Shown here: positions 1-11,316 of the stretch, one piece after another
Numbering within the stretch: the first letter of the stretch is position 1
Layout: every line of letters begins with the position of its first letter
Assembly: GCA_033557835.1 (NCBI GenBank)
Contig: JAWQRO010000026.1
Coordinates: forward strand, 1-64,000
DNA length: 64,000 nucleotides
Direction: 5' to 3'
Origin: Helochares maculicollis
Taxonomy: Eukaryota > Arthropoda > Insecta > Coleoptera > Hydrophilidae
Position numbers and translations under genes: made by a program
Notes under the pieces: generated by a model
What the model was told of the DNA's origin: nothing
The model's input: only the letters and a program-made list of their open reading frames with translations
Databases searched by the model: none

Positions 1-80
1 TATATATATGTATAATTTTTATTTTTATAGCGTATTTTATTTGATTGATGTTAATTTTATTAATTAAACGCTATTTAATT

Positions 81-222
81 GCAATAGATGTTTATTTAGC
101 TCTTAATCTTTACAGTTTCGCTTCACTTTAACAAGAAGTATCGTCAGAAGTGACGTTTTTATTTAATTTATGTTAAATGAAGCGAAACCGTAAAGATTAA
201 GAGCTAATTAAATATCTATAGC
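81..222. repeat. Long inverted repeat / hairpin, MITE-like
   Basis: Two arms of roughly 50 bp (81-130 and 174-222) are near-perfect reverse complements; both contain the core CTCTTAATCTTTAC. A second small palindrome, CGTCA-gaag-TGACG (142-155), sits in the 43-bp loop. The structure could be a MITE, a folded terminal repeat of the Penelope-like element that begins about 80 bp away, or an unrelated foldback. No target-site duplication could be fixed. Confidence 0.7.
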
Positions 223-329
223 TACTAATCATAAACCTTACATCAATTATATATATACTATATATAGTGGGCCAGCGACAGTTTTTTTTAATATGAATTA
301 AAAACTTTTCTCTTTTTTGAAGCTGTATT

Positions 330-860
330 TATTGCTTGTTACGTTTCGCCCTTACGGGCATCCTTAGACGTATTATAGTTAAGTGATTCGTTATTGACAG
401 CATACTGTTTATAAAATTAAGCAAATAGTTGAATGAGAGGTTGTATCACGATATTTATAAAATGAGTAGTGATTTTGTCTTTTTCATTTTTAGTTTTCGT
501 ATTTTTCCAGGAGGTTAATGTATTCTCTCGAAAGCTCAATGGTGTCTTTTTTCTTGTTGCATGCATTTTTCGCAGTTTTAATATAAAGACTTTCAAAGAG
601 GGGACGGCTGTATTTGCTTTTTTCTGTTTCCATTACTATTGTATTGTCAAAGTCAAATGTGTCTTTGGGCTACTACGGATTGCCAGAGCAATAGTGCAAT
701 TAGGTTTTAAATTGTTGTCGGATTTATGTTGTGTGATTTTTAAATTTTTGTGAAATTGACCCTATATACGTTGTACCGCAGTTCATACATGCAATCTTCT
801 AGCTTAAGTTATATTGTCCTTTTTCTTCCATTTTGTCTTTCGGTTTTGTGGATAGTGTAC
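330..860 (-). pseudogene. GIY-YIG endonuclease domain, broken
   Basis: Minus-strand translation gives a segment reading ACMNCGTTYIG near 770-800, corresponding to the GIY-YIG core, followed by KFKNHTTQ and then TFDFDNTIVMETEKSKYSRP and LFESLYIKTAKNACNKK between 530 and 670. These match the layout of the C-terminal endonuclease of Penelope-like elements, which nicks the target. Two adjacent stops separate the core from the distal helices, so the domain is non-functional. It follows the RT fragment in the same orientation. Confidence 0.72.
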
Positions 861-1077
861 TTCCTCTATTTGTAGTTTTGAACGCTGGAATAATGTTGTG
901 TTATTTAAGTGTTTTATTACAAATGTTAGAACTTTTGCTCGTGTATGATATTGAGATGTACACTTGTTTTGTTGTTGTTGGTGTGGTTGTTTCCTCTTTG
1001 TGAGTTTTTTCTTTTTTATTTTTAACATTTGTCTCTATTTCTTTTGTTAGATTCTCTATCGTTATGTTAGGCTAACC

Positions 1078-2215
1078 TTATTCTATGAACGCCAGTTTAA
1101 TTTTTTTTGGGTTATTTTTGTGGAATTTCTCATCAGAGATTTTAAAGGCTTCGTAGATGGTGTTTTTATTAATTTCTTTAACTGTTTTTGGGTGATGGGA
1201 GTCGTGATATAAGTATCTCCAGCTAAGTGTTGGTTTCTGGTACAAATCTGTTATGATGATGTTATCTCTGTTTTTTATAATTTGAACGTCTAAAAAAGTA
1301 ATGATTTTCATCTAACTCGCTAGTGAATTTAAGATTATTGTTAAAATTGTTAAAGACCATAGTTCATCGATCTTGATTTTTGGGTATGTTAAGAGTATGT
1401 CATCGACATACCTGAAGTAGAAGGATAGTTTGTGTGGCAAATTTTTATGCAGTCGTCCTCTAAATGTTCCACGACTAAGTTTGCAATGGTTGCAGAAATC
1501 GGTAATCTTATTGCACAGCCAAAAGTTTGCTGGTAGTAGTTTCCTTGAAATAAGAAAAAGGTTGAAGACAGGGTTAGATTTATGCCTCTTATTAATGCTT
1601 GTTGAACGAGATCGGTGACTTCATTGAGGTTATTCTAAAAATTCTTAACCGCTTCGTTTACCAATTCTAGTGGAATGTTGGTGAATAACGAAGTCATGTC
1701 CAGAAAAAGCATGATATGAACTTCGCCAATTTTTTGTTTTGATAATTTGATTACCAGATCGATATAATTTTTTATAGGAAATTCCTTGCTATACAATACT
1801 TTGGAGATAATTTGTGAAAGGGCATTTTGATAGTTTGTAAGAGGATTATTTTATACTGCTTATATTCGGTCTTAGCGGTCTGCCTGTTTTTTGAATTTTT
1901 GGAAGAAAATATAAGCGTGGTGGTATTGTATTTTTTGATAAAAGCTTGGTTTTTGTTTCTTCGCCGATTAATAGTTTTTCTCTCGATCTATGATGAGGCC
2001 GTTACAAAAAAAGGTTTTGATAGCTGATGAGTCGGTGAATTTATACTGCCTATAATAGGTCTTCGCGGTCTGTCTTTTATGAATTTTTGGAAGACAATAT
2101 AGGAGTAGTGGACAATAATTTGGTTTTGGTTTCTTCATATAATACTACATGCTTATCTGAATTTATGATCAGGCATTGTTTAACGTAGCTCTTGCACAAA
2201 TCATAATAATCTATG
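1078..2215 (-). pseudogene. Penelope-type reverse transcriptase, broken
   Basis: The catalytic motif RYVDDIL is encoded at about 1390-1413, with the YVDD codons at 1399-1410. Upstream in the protein come the segments LFLDMTSLFTNIPLELV (around 1660-1710) and GCAIRLPISATIANLVVEHL (around 1455-1515), matching the RT fingers and palm blocks of this class. Downstream come FLDVQII and LYQKPT (1210-1310), the thumb-side motifs typical of Penelope RTs. Reading frame is lost at several points, for example a stop in the NF*NNLNE stretch near 1637. The enzyme would have copied element RNA onto nicked chromosomal DNA. It cannot be made as a single protein from this copy. Confidence 0.8.
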
Positions 2216-3000
2216 AATTTTTTAAAGAGTACAATTAAAAGCTCAAGAGAAAAACCACTTTATTGATCACTTATCAACAATTTATAATTAATTTACAAAA
2301 TAAAACGTTAATAATTATAATTGAATATCATTAATTCTAATATATGAAAACTGCTGGTAGTGATCAAATGGAGCCTCAGGCAAGTCAGCCAAGCTGCCGT
2401 TCTAGTTCCCCCACTTTTAACACAATATATTAAACGCCGCAGATATGATATGGGTTTTATTAATTCCTTATATCATGAGAGTATATGAGCCCCCAACCGC
2501 ACCGAGAAAGCACAGGCACAACAATTATATAATTTAAAACAAAATATTTCTTTCAAGGCTTAATCTCTTCAGCCTCACATTAAAAGAACAGCAGTTGTTT
2601 AGAATGTGCCGGTATTTCACTGTTATATGCAAGATATTTGACATCAAATAAGAATAGGAATGCAAATCTCATCTTTTCCACGTACGTTAATGTTGTGCAC
2701 ATCCGTACGGTATCTAATTTTGTTGCTGAGGTAAATTGGCATTTGTGTCTCAATGACTCAATGTGATAAAAGTAAGCCGAATGAAAGCAGGCAAGCGTTC
2801 TGGACGCGTCAGCAACGAATGGAGGTTTTTTCTAATTTTTTCTGCAAACTCAAACATTCCAAAAATCATTTAAAGCAGAAAAACGAAATAAACAAAACAA
2901 ATGCAATGTAAAGCTGAAAAGCAGGTAATTGTTGGCATAATTAAGCTAGTGATTGTAAGCCAAACCAGCATGTTGAGGATGCAAATATAATTTGTAGAAC
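2216..3000. other. AT-rich DNA, no gene seen
   Basis: No convincing coding segment, RNA gene or repeat was recognised between the Penelope-like element and the LINE. Confidence 0.5.
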
Positions 3001-3526
3001 TTATTCAGAATAAACTATTTTTGACTTTGACTTTCACTTTGTCTTCGACTTTGGTTCTGGACGCGCTGAAGTCTCCGCTCATCCAGACTATCAAGACAGG
3101 GGTTATACAAGACATCGCAATAGCTAAACTTTGATAAGACAAGTGAATCACACAGACTAAGTCTTATTTTTTGGTAAAGGATATGTCTACTTGAGTATAA
3201 AAGATTGAAAATTAACTTTGAGTTAATTAATGTATATGCGTTTTACAAAGCAAACTGCTGTCTGAAATGACTCCCCAATTTTTGGCATTCTCAACGATAG
3301 GAAGTGTTTTATCTTCAGTTTTAATACTAACTACATTTTTTACTTAATTTAGATTTGAAGCGTTGCCAAAACGTATTACAGAGAACTTGCTAATATTGAA
3401 TTTTAGACAATATTTCTTCGAATCAACTGTAAGTGATGAAGGTCTGAATTAACTCGAGACACAGCAATGTCAGCAAGATTCACTTAAAAAGACTTATAAA
3501 TTTGCGTGTCAACTACATAAATATTA

Positions 3527-4790
3527 AGTGGACCGGAAAGTAATGTCGTTTCTGCGCATATCGATATTTGATTGTCATTTGGTAGCTCATTACGTATTTG
3601 GAAAGCGTGTCAAAGACATTTTGAGGATATTGTTATCATATTTGCTTCTGAATAATTAAGTATTAGACTTTTTTTGCAATTTGGGGTGAAATGACCAGCC
3701 AAATACCATAAGAGCATATCCGGCATTGTATGCTTTTTGAGTTTCGCAAGGGTAATACCGCAACTGCTGCGACTAAAAATATTTGCGATGTTTATCCAAG
3801 CGCATTGGACGTTCGGAAATGCCAAAGATGGTTTTCCAAGTTCAGATCAGGGAATTTTAATCTCTCGGGTGCCCATCGATCAGGAAGACCAACAACATTA
3901 GATAACGACGTGCTAAGGGCAAAATTGGAAGCAAATCCATGTCAAACAATTAGGGAACTTTGAAGCAACCTTAACCAACCTTGGTCAACCATCCAAAAAC
4001 ATTTGCCGCAGATTGGAAAAATAAGCAGAGCTGGTGTTTGGGTCCCCCATAATCTATCCGAACAGAATAAAGCCAACCGGTCTATCACGGGCAACGTATT
4101 GCTTCAACGGCATCGTACAGATCCGTTTTTTGATCGCTAGATCACTGGAGACGAAAAATGGGTCCTGTACGATAATCCGAAACGTAAAAGGCAGTGGCTC
4201 AGCCGACATGAATTACCACGATCTACTGCAAAGCCGAGTTTACACCCCAAAAAGGCACTTTTGTATGTTTGGTGGAATATACGCGGAGTTGTTCACTTTG
4301 AAGTGTTAAAACCTGGACAAACTGTTAATGCAGATGGCTATTGCAAACAATTGGAACCAATAAACCGGTCTTTGATTGAAAAGTATCCGGCAATTGTCAA
4401 CAGAAAAGGAGTTATTCTGCAACATGACAATGCAACACCCCACTGTGCAAAACGGACCTTAGGCAAAATTAACGAATTGGGATGGGAGGTACTACCTCAC
4501 CCACCATACTCGCCCAATATTGCACCCTCGGATTACCATTTATTCCGATCACTGCAACATTGTCTTAGTGGCAAAAAATTAGAAAATTTTGAAGAGATCC
4601 AAAATGCTATCTCGACATATTTTACAGAAAAACCGATTGATTTTTACCGCTCCGGCATTGAACATTTGTATACTAGATGGCAAAACGTTGTTGATAACGA
4701 AGGTGAATAGATTGTTGATTAGAAATAAAAACTTGTTAAAAATGTAATCGTGTGAATTTAACTTAAGAAAACATTACTTTCCGGTCCCCC
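3527..4790 (+). mobile_element. mariner (DD34D), family A copy 1
   Basis: Terminal inverted repeats share GGACCGGAAAGTAATG (left 3530-3545, right complement 4774-4789). TA dinucleotides flank the element at 3525-3526 and 4791-4792, the mariner target duplication. Length is 1264 bp, normal for the family. It is inserted in the RT of a minus-strand LINE. A second copy lies in the Psc intron at 27752-29001. Confidence 0.9.
3691..4710 (+). pseudogene. mariner transposase, three in-frame stops
   Basis: One continuous frame of 340 codons runs from ATG 3691 to TAG 4708-4710. It is interrupted only by stops at 3709-3711, 3961-3963 and 4138-4140; no frameshift is needed. The N-terminal helix-turn-helix region reads CMLFEFRKGNTATAATKNIC and WFSKFRSGNF. 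The catalytic acidic residues are visible: ITGDEKW, HDNATPH and PSDYHLF, with 34 residues between the second and third Asp (DD34D). The length equals an intact mariner transposase. The enzyme would bind the terminal repeats and cut and paste the element. This copy is dead but young-looking compared with the others here. Confidence 0.88.
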
Positions 4791-5519
4791 TAATATGTAC
4801 ATCACAGTTTGTTTGATTTGTTAATAAAATCGATGTATAGACCGTATAGAATAGAGGTGCAAGCACGGAGCCTTGTGGAACGCCAGAAGATACAACAGCA
4901 ACACCAGAATATCAACACGCACCTGTTGTTCCCTACCGTGAACGTAGCTGGGAAACAGAGCCACTGAACCCTCCTCCAGACCTTTATAATATAGAATAGA
5001 AAGCAAGAGTTTATGCCGAAAGCTTTTGAGTAATTGAGCAAGGCCAGTTCAGTAATATCACTATCATCAACTGCCTTCAATGCATCGTTAATGATATTAC
5101 GTGCAGACTGGCAACCGTATCCCGGACGAAATCAAGACTGAGTAGCGGCAGCATTGAAAATCTGTCCAAGTGGTCTCTAAGTTGAAAAAACATTAGCTTG
5201 TCAGTAATCTTCGAAAGAACTGGCAAAATGCAGATAGGGCGCAAATCCATAGCACTTGTAGGGTTCCTCACTTTGCGTATTGGCTTTACAATAGAATGTT
5301 TCCAGCACGCTAAACAATTATTTGTCTCGAAGCACAAAATTTATCAACAGTCTTAAAAATAGTAAAATGTGTGGACAACATAATTCGAACATTAGATAAA
5401 AATAATTTGTCCATAAAAAATTGTCGCGGTCAATTATACATCAGACAACTTCAGGGCACTACTTTAGAGGAAACATCAGTTTGTATCATATATACCGTGT
5501 GTGGCTCATAGTTCTAATC

Positions 5520-5960
5520 TTATAGGGATGGAAGCTGCAAGATTTTGTAGCTTTTTTCGGTACAACTCAGCACTTAAAATTCAATGAAAGACCTCCATCT
5601 TTAAAACGTTTGGGCAAATCCAGATGAAGTAGGCCGTATGATGCTGCCAAAGCTTTAAAATATAATCACGAGGAAACTTTAACAGCTTTAAAATCAACTG
5701 CAAATGATGACTTTGAAGAAATTGTGCAAATTACAGAAGCAAAAACGTTATTTTCCAAAATGAGCAGTGGAAAATGGGATTTTGGTCAATTTTGCACACA
5801 CCCGGACTTAAATAATGAGATGCTTTCGCTCTTCTTTCTTCACTTGAAGGATTCATTAGAGAAAAGAGAAACAAAATCGACATCGAATTGCCGCAGTACG
5901 AGATACCGGTATAAACCAACTAATGATCGTAGAACGGAATATAAAGCTATAAAAAACTGA
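5520..5960 (+). pseudogene. hAT-type transposase fragment
   Basis: A short frame encodes SLKRLGKSR, a stop, then SRPYDAAKALKYNHEE, TALKSTANDDFEEIVQITEA and LFSKMSSGKWDFGQF. The order KRL..TRW..R.DA.KAL followed by EA..L..KM resembles the region preceding the C-terminal dimerisation domain in hAT and THAP/ZMYM-like transposases. The Trp of the TRW motif has been lost at the stop. No terminal repeats or other hAT domains were found nearby, so this is an isolated fragment. Assignment rests on motif resemblance only. Confidence 0.5.
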
Positions 5961-6214
5961 AATACTTAGACTCAGTTTTAATTAATTTATACATCGATCG
6001 CCTAATTTTTTTTCACAGTTAAATTATTCATTTAATGTAATCGGATTTCAAAGCCACCAATTTGATTTTTCTACGAATTTGTCGGCGTAAAAAGTGTGAA
6101 GTTCAACTTCTCATCGAAATTAATTACAAATGAGATTTCATACCAGCTAGGATTTCATTGCCTTTAACGAATGGATGCAAACAGGCGATTCTCTCGTAGA
6201 TAAATGATTAAATA

Positions 6215-6520
6215 ATGTTCCGCCGTTCTCCGAGAAACCAAGAAATCAATCAATACAAAGTTGCACGACGACGACGGAGACGGCGACGGCAACAGCAACG
6301 CAAGAAACATGAATTTCGTTTAGTACAAGTTATTACCTTGACGGGTGAAAGTTGCAAGAGCATAGTAGGTATTCAAATGCGTGCTCTTGCTAAAGTTGTT
6401 GTTGGAAATACTGGATGGAGGCTTCTGTACTTCGTTCGTACCTGCTATCTCAATGCTCCGAGCTCTCGAGACCTCTCTCATGAGCTCGACAAGGAATTAA
6501 ATAAGAAAACCTGCGGATAA
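6215..6520 (+). other. Uncharacterised ORF over a CGA/CGG triplet tract
   Basis: A 101-codon frame contains a run of Arg then Gln that comes from a triplet tract at about 6264-6300 (CGACGACGACGGAGACGGCG). The remainder is not recognised. There is no splice or promoter signal I can support. Most likely a chance frame across a microsatellite. Confidence 0.2.
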
Positions 6521-6699
6521 TTTGCCATAATTTAATGGGTAATAAAAGTATGATTTACTTCGCAGCTCGTTTAATTTCGAATGCGACTGACTGTAAGGAT
6601 GGCGAATGACTATAAGAATAGCGATGACGAGGGATATTGTCTGCAATCTTATGAAATTTGATTATTAAGCGGCCGAGTGTACGCTAATTTATCTCGCCA

Positions 6700-6968
6700 A
6701 GTTATATGTAGATTTTCTGCTGCAATTTTACAACTTTTACTTCGTTATGTAATTGATTTCTTAGTTGCCAGTTCAAGCTATCTGCGGCTGTTTTGTCCGG
6801 ACATGTTCCGCAAAAACCTATAAAAAGATCATCTTTTTGTAATAACTAGACACTTCGATCGAAATACGAGTATTTATCACATTAGAATTAATTGTATTAT
6901 TTAAATCAAGAAATCCAAGAGTTGCACATTTGTTTAAAAACTAATTATCGCGAACCTATTACATAACT
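6700..6968 (+). repeat. Left LTR of gypsy element
   Basis: 269 bp, from AGTTAT to ATAACT. Shares blocks such as CCGCAAAAACCTA and ACTTCGATCGA with the right LTR. The LTRs have diverged by substitutions and an indel of roughly 55-70 bp, which suggests an old insertion. Confidence 0.8.
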
Positions 6969-6985
6969 GGCGCTGCGAACAGGAT
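6968..6985 (+). promoter_or_regulatory. Primer-binding site of gypsy element
   Basis: TGGCGCTGCGAACAGGAT directly follows the left LTR, overlapping its last T. Its position and TGG start are as expected for a tRNA 3'-end complement; the tRNA was not identified. Confidence 0.65.
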
Positions 6986-7547
6986 TTCCTGGTGGATTGT
7001 TTTTCAATAAAGGAAAACCTTTCGTTTTAACGAATTACCGTGAAAGAAAATTGGGCAAAAAAGAAGGTATCAAGAAAGAAGCAAACTGGAAGAAATAAAT
7101 AAATTATTCGCACAAATTAAAATTAATATCGGAACAATAGCGGAAAGCCAATCGCTAGCAAGGTGTGTCCGGAAAACTTTAAGACTGAATATCTCAACTG
7201 CATTGGCTATTTCGATGGAAATCCCAACGAATTAGCACGTTTTCTGAAAACTAGTGAAAATTTATTGAACATATTTTGCACGAAGGATCCAAACTTGGAA
7301 GTCATTTGGATCTTTCGTGCAAAATATACATATTTAATTCAATTTAGGAAAAGTAAGGGTTGTTGTAAATGTACAAAGCTCGACAACTTGGAGTGAACTT
7401 AAAGATGCATTACGTACAAACTTCGCCGACCATAGAGACGAGGCTTGTTTAAGCAGAGACTTGGTCCTTGCCAACAAAAATTATAACGACAAACCTTCCT
7501 GAATTTTAAGCGAAAGTACTGTAACTGTTGAATTTGTTGTATAGCTA

Positions 7548-8702
7548 CCAGGTGCGCAAGTTTAAAATATCGCTTTGTTGTTGAGCTGGCCCATGAAATC
7601 TATTGAAGTAACCTTTGGAACCCAAAGCGCTATTTTTTTGGCAAGATTGCCCACTACAAAACGTCATATTCATTTAGTTGTTTACGAGTTAGTAGCATAC
7701 TTCTTTTCCGTGTTCAACATGTCATATTTTGAGCCAATCAAAAGAAAAAGGCATCGGAAAGTCATTGAATTCTTGTAGAGATTTACGGCGATCTTGCTCC
7801 AACTGTCAAGACTTGTGAACGCTGGTATTAAGGGTTCAAAAATGGCGATTTCAATGCTATTGACAAAGAACGTGAAAATCGACCAAAAAAGTTTGAAGGC
7901 GAGAAATTACAAGCATTATTGGACGAAGACGACACACAAACACAACAAGTGATGGCGGAGAAGTTGAATGTCACGAAAGATGAAAAACTTTGTGCGAAAT
8001 GCTGCATTTACGCCACACAAGAAAGGGGTTTTTGCATCGGGTTGTAACTGGCGATGAAAAATGGATATATTTTGAGAATCACAAACGTCACAAATCGTGG
8101 GCAACGCCAGGACAACCATCAACATCGAGAATAAAACCGGATAGTTTTGCCAGGAAGATAATGCTGTGGGTGTGTTAGGATCAGTAGGGAGAAGTGTACT
8201 ACGAGCTTCTCAAAGCAGGCGAAACAGTTAATACCGTCCGCTAACGACTACAAATGATCAATTTAAACCACTAAACTACGCATTGATCGAAAAACGCTCA
8301 GAAGGGACTCGAAGACATGGCAAAGTCATTCTGCAGCAGGACAACACTCCTGCACATTCAGCCAAAGTGGTCAGGGAAACGATATTTTCGCTTGGTTAGA
8401 AACTCCTACCCCGTCCGCCGTATTCTCCAGACCTGGCGCCTTCTGATTATCGCCTCTTCTAATCGATTGGACATACATTGGCTGAGCAACACTTCAAGAC
8501 TTTCGAGGATGTACAAAAATGGCTCCATGAATGGATATCAATGAAAGTTGGGGGTTTCTTTTGGAACGGTATCCATAAATTGTCCGGGAGATGGATAAAA
8601 TGTGTAAAAAGTGAGGCCCAATACTTGAGATAAAAGTATTTTACCATTGTAAATAATTGCGTATTTTCATGAAAAAACGTCGTTTTAAACTTGCGCACTT
8701 GG
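7548..8702 (+). mobile_element. mariner, mauritiana-like, family B copy 1
   Basis: Terminal repeats CCAGGTGCGCAAGTTTAAAA (left) and the reverse complement of CCAAGTGCGCAAGTTTAAAA (right) with TA at 7546-7547 and 8703-8704. Length 1155 bp. Inserted in gypsy gag, in the same orientation as the retroelement. A related copy lies inverted at 47356-48629. Confidence 0.88.
7719..8580 (+). pseudogene. mauritiana-type mariner transposase, broken
   Basis: Fragments in different frames give YFEPIKRKRHRKVIEFL at the N-terminus, then GFLHRVVTGDEKWIYFEN (around 8025-8080), PGQPSTS and IMLWVC. A later segment has QQDNTPAHSAK (around 8336-8365, from CAGGACAACACTCC), and the PPYSPDLAPSDYRLF block around 8410-8460. 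The first two catalytic Asp motifs and the third are all recognisable but sit in separate frames because of several indels and stops. The closest known group by motif is the mauritiana (Mos1) subfamily. Confidence 0.75.
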
Positions 8703-9239
8703 TATATTTTTATAATCAAGTGCCACGTCCCACCAGAAGAACGTAGGAAACTCCTGGCTATGACAATCCAATGCATGAGACCAACAAATTTTCACATATG
8801 CGATTCTTAGAAAACGAAGAAATTATATCAAAATACCTAAAAGATATGAAAACGTATGGAATTGCCCGGATTATACAAACAGAATCAAAAATAACAGAAA
8901 ATTTAACAACAATCACAACAATTTTAAACCGAGACCGAATCTCAGAACCTATATCAATCAACAACAGAACTTCAACCCAACTAATTATCGAAACTCGTAC
9001 CAACCAAAACAAAATGATTTTAATAATTTTGAAACACCCAGAATATTTTATAATTCCAATAATAGTAGACTCCAAAATTAAGCTTTTCAACCAATACCTA
9101 TATCTATTTCCACCAGGAATGGTTTTCCAACAAGCCGACATACCTATGTCAACACAAACTATCAGAGAGCAAAACAACTTTTTAACATTGAAATCAAAAC
9201 AAATCAACCAGAAAAGGACTAATTCCTCATGCACCCAAG

Positions 9240-9990
9240 ATGATAATATCTCACAATAGTGCTAGTGATGTAAACGAGCTCTCATACATAGTGTTACCAG
9301 AACACAACATCAAACTCTTAATCGATAGTGGATCATCAAAATCATTCTTAAACCCGACTCTAGCCTTGAAAAATTATGCCAGCTGCACATCATACGACCC
9401 ATTTACAGTAACCAGTACATAGAAAACAACCCAACAAGAGTGCATTGCGGTGATAGATCTTTCGAAAATATTTAGAAAACCGCATAGAAAATAACAGTTT
9501 ACCTAAATGGTTTTAATGAAAACTTTGATGGCCTATTTGGATTGGACAATTTGAAAATGTTACAAACTCAAATTCAACTTGATAAAAGCATCTTAAAAAC
9601 GACGGAAATAGAAATTGAACTAACATCCTATGAAGTTGGTCAACTATCAAACCCAAACACAAATTCAGACACACTGTCTAGAATACAGATAAATGCACAT
9701 GACACGAAACCGGAACAAAAAGCACGAAGCATAGACGAAGTCCTACAGGAATTTATAGAAGATTGTTTCAAACAAAAGAATGAATCCAAACCTAGCACAA
9801 GCGACAACTTTGATGAGGTATCAAGAATTGCAAATGTTGACCCTAATGAAATTTTAAATCTACTAGAAGATGACCAAACAGTGCACTCCAATTTGGCAGA
9901 AAATCCAATCATAGAGGTACCAATAATAGAAGCTCGTATAAATTACGGACAGAACCAAATTGTTATAAAAAAAGGTTCTACATAGTCCAG
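9240..9990 (+). pseudogene. gypsy aspartic protease and start of pol
   Basis: The protease active site LLIDSGSSKSFL is encoded at about 9327-9362, preceded by SYIVLPEHNIK. After a stop at 9420 the frame continues with a DLSKIF segment, then FNENFDGLFG and LDNLKMLQTQIQLDKSILKT (9530-9600), the 17.6-type linker between protease and RT. The open tail of 147 codons (9542-9985) is acidic and ends at VIKKGST. Here the RT should begin but it does not: the sequence passes directly to the tether region before integrase. Confidence 0.75.
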
Positions 9991-10009
9991 AGAAACGCAG
10001 GCTAGAACA

Positions 10010-11012
10010 GTTATTTGATAGGAAACAACGATTTTATGTACAGCTACCTATGGAGCATTACGAATACAATTTAACAATCTTTTTGACAAAATATATTCCA
10101 CCAAGGGTACCCTACCGCATCTATATGCGAAATTTTGCGAAGTGGTAAAATAAAACTTCAGATTCCGCTCGTACAACTTCAAGAAATGTACAAAAAAATT
10201 ACTTGATGTGTAAGACGTTAATAACAACTGGAAATTGTGAAAAACTATGATCATGGAAAAGTGAACCACCGAAAAATAGAGGAAACTGAAGAGAGAATAA
10301 AGAAAAAGTATTGCTAACCAAATCAATTGGGAAATTTATCGACAACTGTAATATATATCAGCAATCAGAATACGAGCGACATTCAATTAAAATTAAAACG
10401 AACATTACACCAACTGCAAACAAATCTTTTGAAATACTTTATATGGATACCTTCTAAGTCGAAAAGTAAAAATTCATAGCAATTAAAAATAGCTTTATGA
10501 AATACGCTCAAGCTTATAAGCTGGTGTCAGAAGTACCAACAGAATTAGCGGATAAACTGGTTTTCTTCTTCGCACATCATGGCACACCAAAAATTATAAT
10601 AACGGATAATGGCACAGAGTTTAAAAATAGTTTATAGACAATTTATTAAAGCTACATAAAATAGACATCCATTTTGGAACACTTGACCATCCAAGATTAA
10701 ACGGACAAATAGAGACTGCATTTAACTATTTTAAAATATTTCAGACTATTCAATAACCAAGAAGAAAAGAAGGAAAGAAGTACGGAAATGAATATTGCAT
10801 ATGCAATAGTGGCATGCAACCGTAACATACATTCTTCAACCAAGTTTATACCCATGGAGGTGATACATGGAAAAACAAACAATAGTAATTTATTTGACAT
10901 GAACATGCAACATATACTTAGCAACAATTACGTAGAAAAACACAAACTAATATGCAAGAAATTATACCAAATAATAAACATTAAGCTACAACAAAATGGA
11001 ACGAAAAACTAA
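10010..11012 (+). pseudogene. gypsy integrase remnant
   Basis: Minor frames encode RFYVQLPMEHYEYNLT and an upstream zinc-binding region (REAL fragments around 10120-10330), then FIAIK.SFMKYAQAYKLVSE (10465-10530), HHGTPKIIITDNGTEFKN (10575-10630) and DNLLKLHKIDIHFGTLDHP. These are the integrase catalytic-core motifs of gypsy elements, including the second Asp of DDE in TDNGTEF. The third acidic motif lies near 10700 (NGQIE). The C-terminal part AYAIVACNRNIHSSTKFIPM to KLQQNGTKN is open (10788-11012). Several stops and single-base shifts inactivate it. Confidence 0.78.
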
Positions 11013-11316
11013 AAATCCCATTCATATTTATAAAAGGAAAAAGGATTTTTGTAAAAAAACCTGCAAGAAGCAAAACAGTAAATAGATAGTTGCCACCGCA
11101 GCAAATAACTGCCACAGATATACTCATGAAAACTGTATCAACCGAAAAAGGAATCCAGGATCCAGGATCTCGAAAGTGATTGTGAAATAACAAGTATTAG
11201 AAATTAATTACTCTGAATTTAAGTATTTAGCTTAGTTAAAATATGGTAACTTTGCAAAGAAGTATTTTTTGTTAGAAATTAAGTTCCGTTTCACTGCATT
11301 CCCCCAAGGGGGAAGG

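Larger units (their letters stand above)
300..2215 (-). mobile_element. Penelope-like retroelement remnant
   Basis: Read on the minus strand, this stretch encodes a reverse transcriptase followed by a GIY-YIG endonuclease, the order found in Penelope-like elements. The far 3' end reads KDARKGET and then a stop (around 340-370), a C-terminal signature of this class. Stops and frameshifts break the frame in several places. The 5' half contains an internal duplication: 1849-1963 and 2041-2140 repeat the same sequence about 190 bp apart. It is a dead copy, probably 5'-truncated near 2215. Confidence 0.8.
3020..5340 (-). mobile_element. Jockey/CR1-like LINE fragment split by a mariner
   Basis: The minus strand at 4800-5340 encodes RT blocks: SIVKPI.KV.NPTSAMDLRP, ICILPVLSKITDKLMF, QLRDHLDRF, then ALLNYSKAF and a GSVALFPSYVHGREQQVRV segment. 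The RT continues on the far side of the mariner (3527-4790): minus-strand DNA at 3200-3520 encodes a VDTQIYKSF-like segment, then KYCLKFNISKFSVIRFGN and VENAKN.GVISDSSL, the C-terminal RT/thumb region that follows the YADD box. The mariner therefore landed within the RT palm. Many stops and frameshifts; 5' end missing. Clade assignment is by general resemblance only. Confidence 0.75.
7100..9239 (+). pseudogene. gypsy gag remnant interrupted by a mariner
   Basis: The first part encodes YLNCIGYFDGNPNELARFLK, then after a frameshift TWSELKDALRTNFADHRDE, CLSRDLVLANKNY and NDKPS, the conserved capsid-like core of 17.6-type gag. The frame is broken at the 7500 region and by the mariner at 7548-8702. 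After the mariner, the same gag resumes as CHVPPEERRKLL (around 8722), followed by an Asn/Gln-rich tail (NNFETPRIFYNSNNSRLQN, around 9035-9080). Gag would form the virus-like particle. At least three stops break the tail. Confidence 0.7.

Noticed and set aside
469..753. 94-codon plus-strand frame
   Set aside because: Antisense shadow of the Penelope-like endonuclease region.
7163..7396. Independent small gene
   Set aside because: It is the start of gypsy gag (YLNCIGYFDGNPNELARFLK), not a separate gene.
8758..9259. Overlapping ~160-codon frames on both strands
   Set aside because: They lie over the Asn/Gln-rich tail of gypsy gag, whose true frame is different (FETPRIFYNSNNSRLQN).
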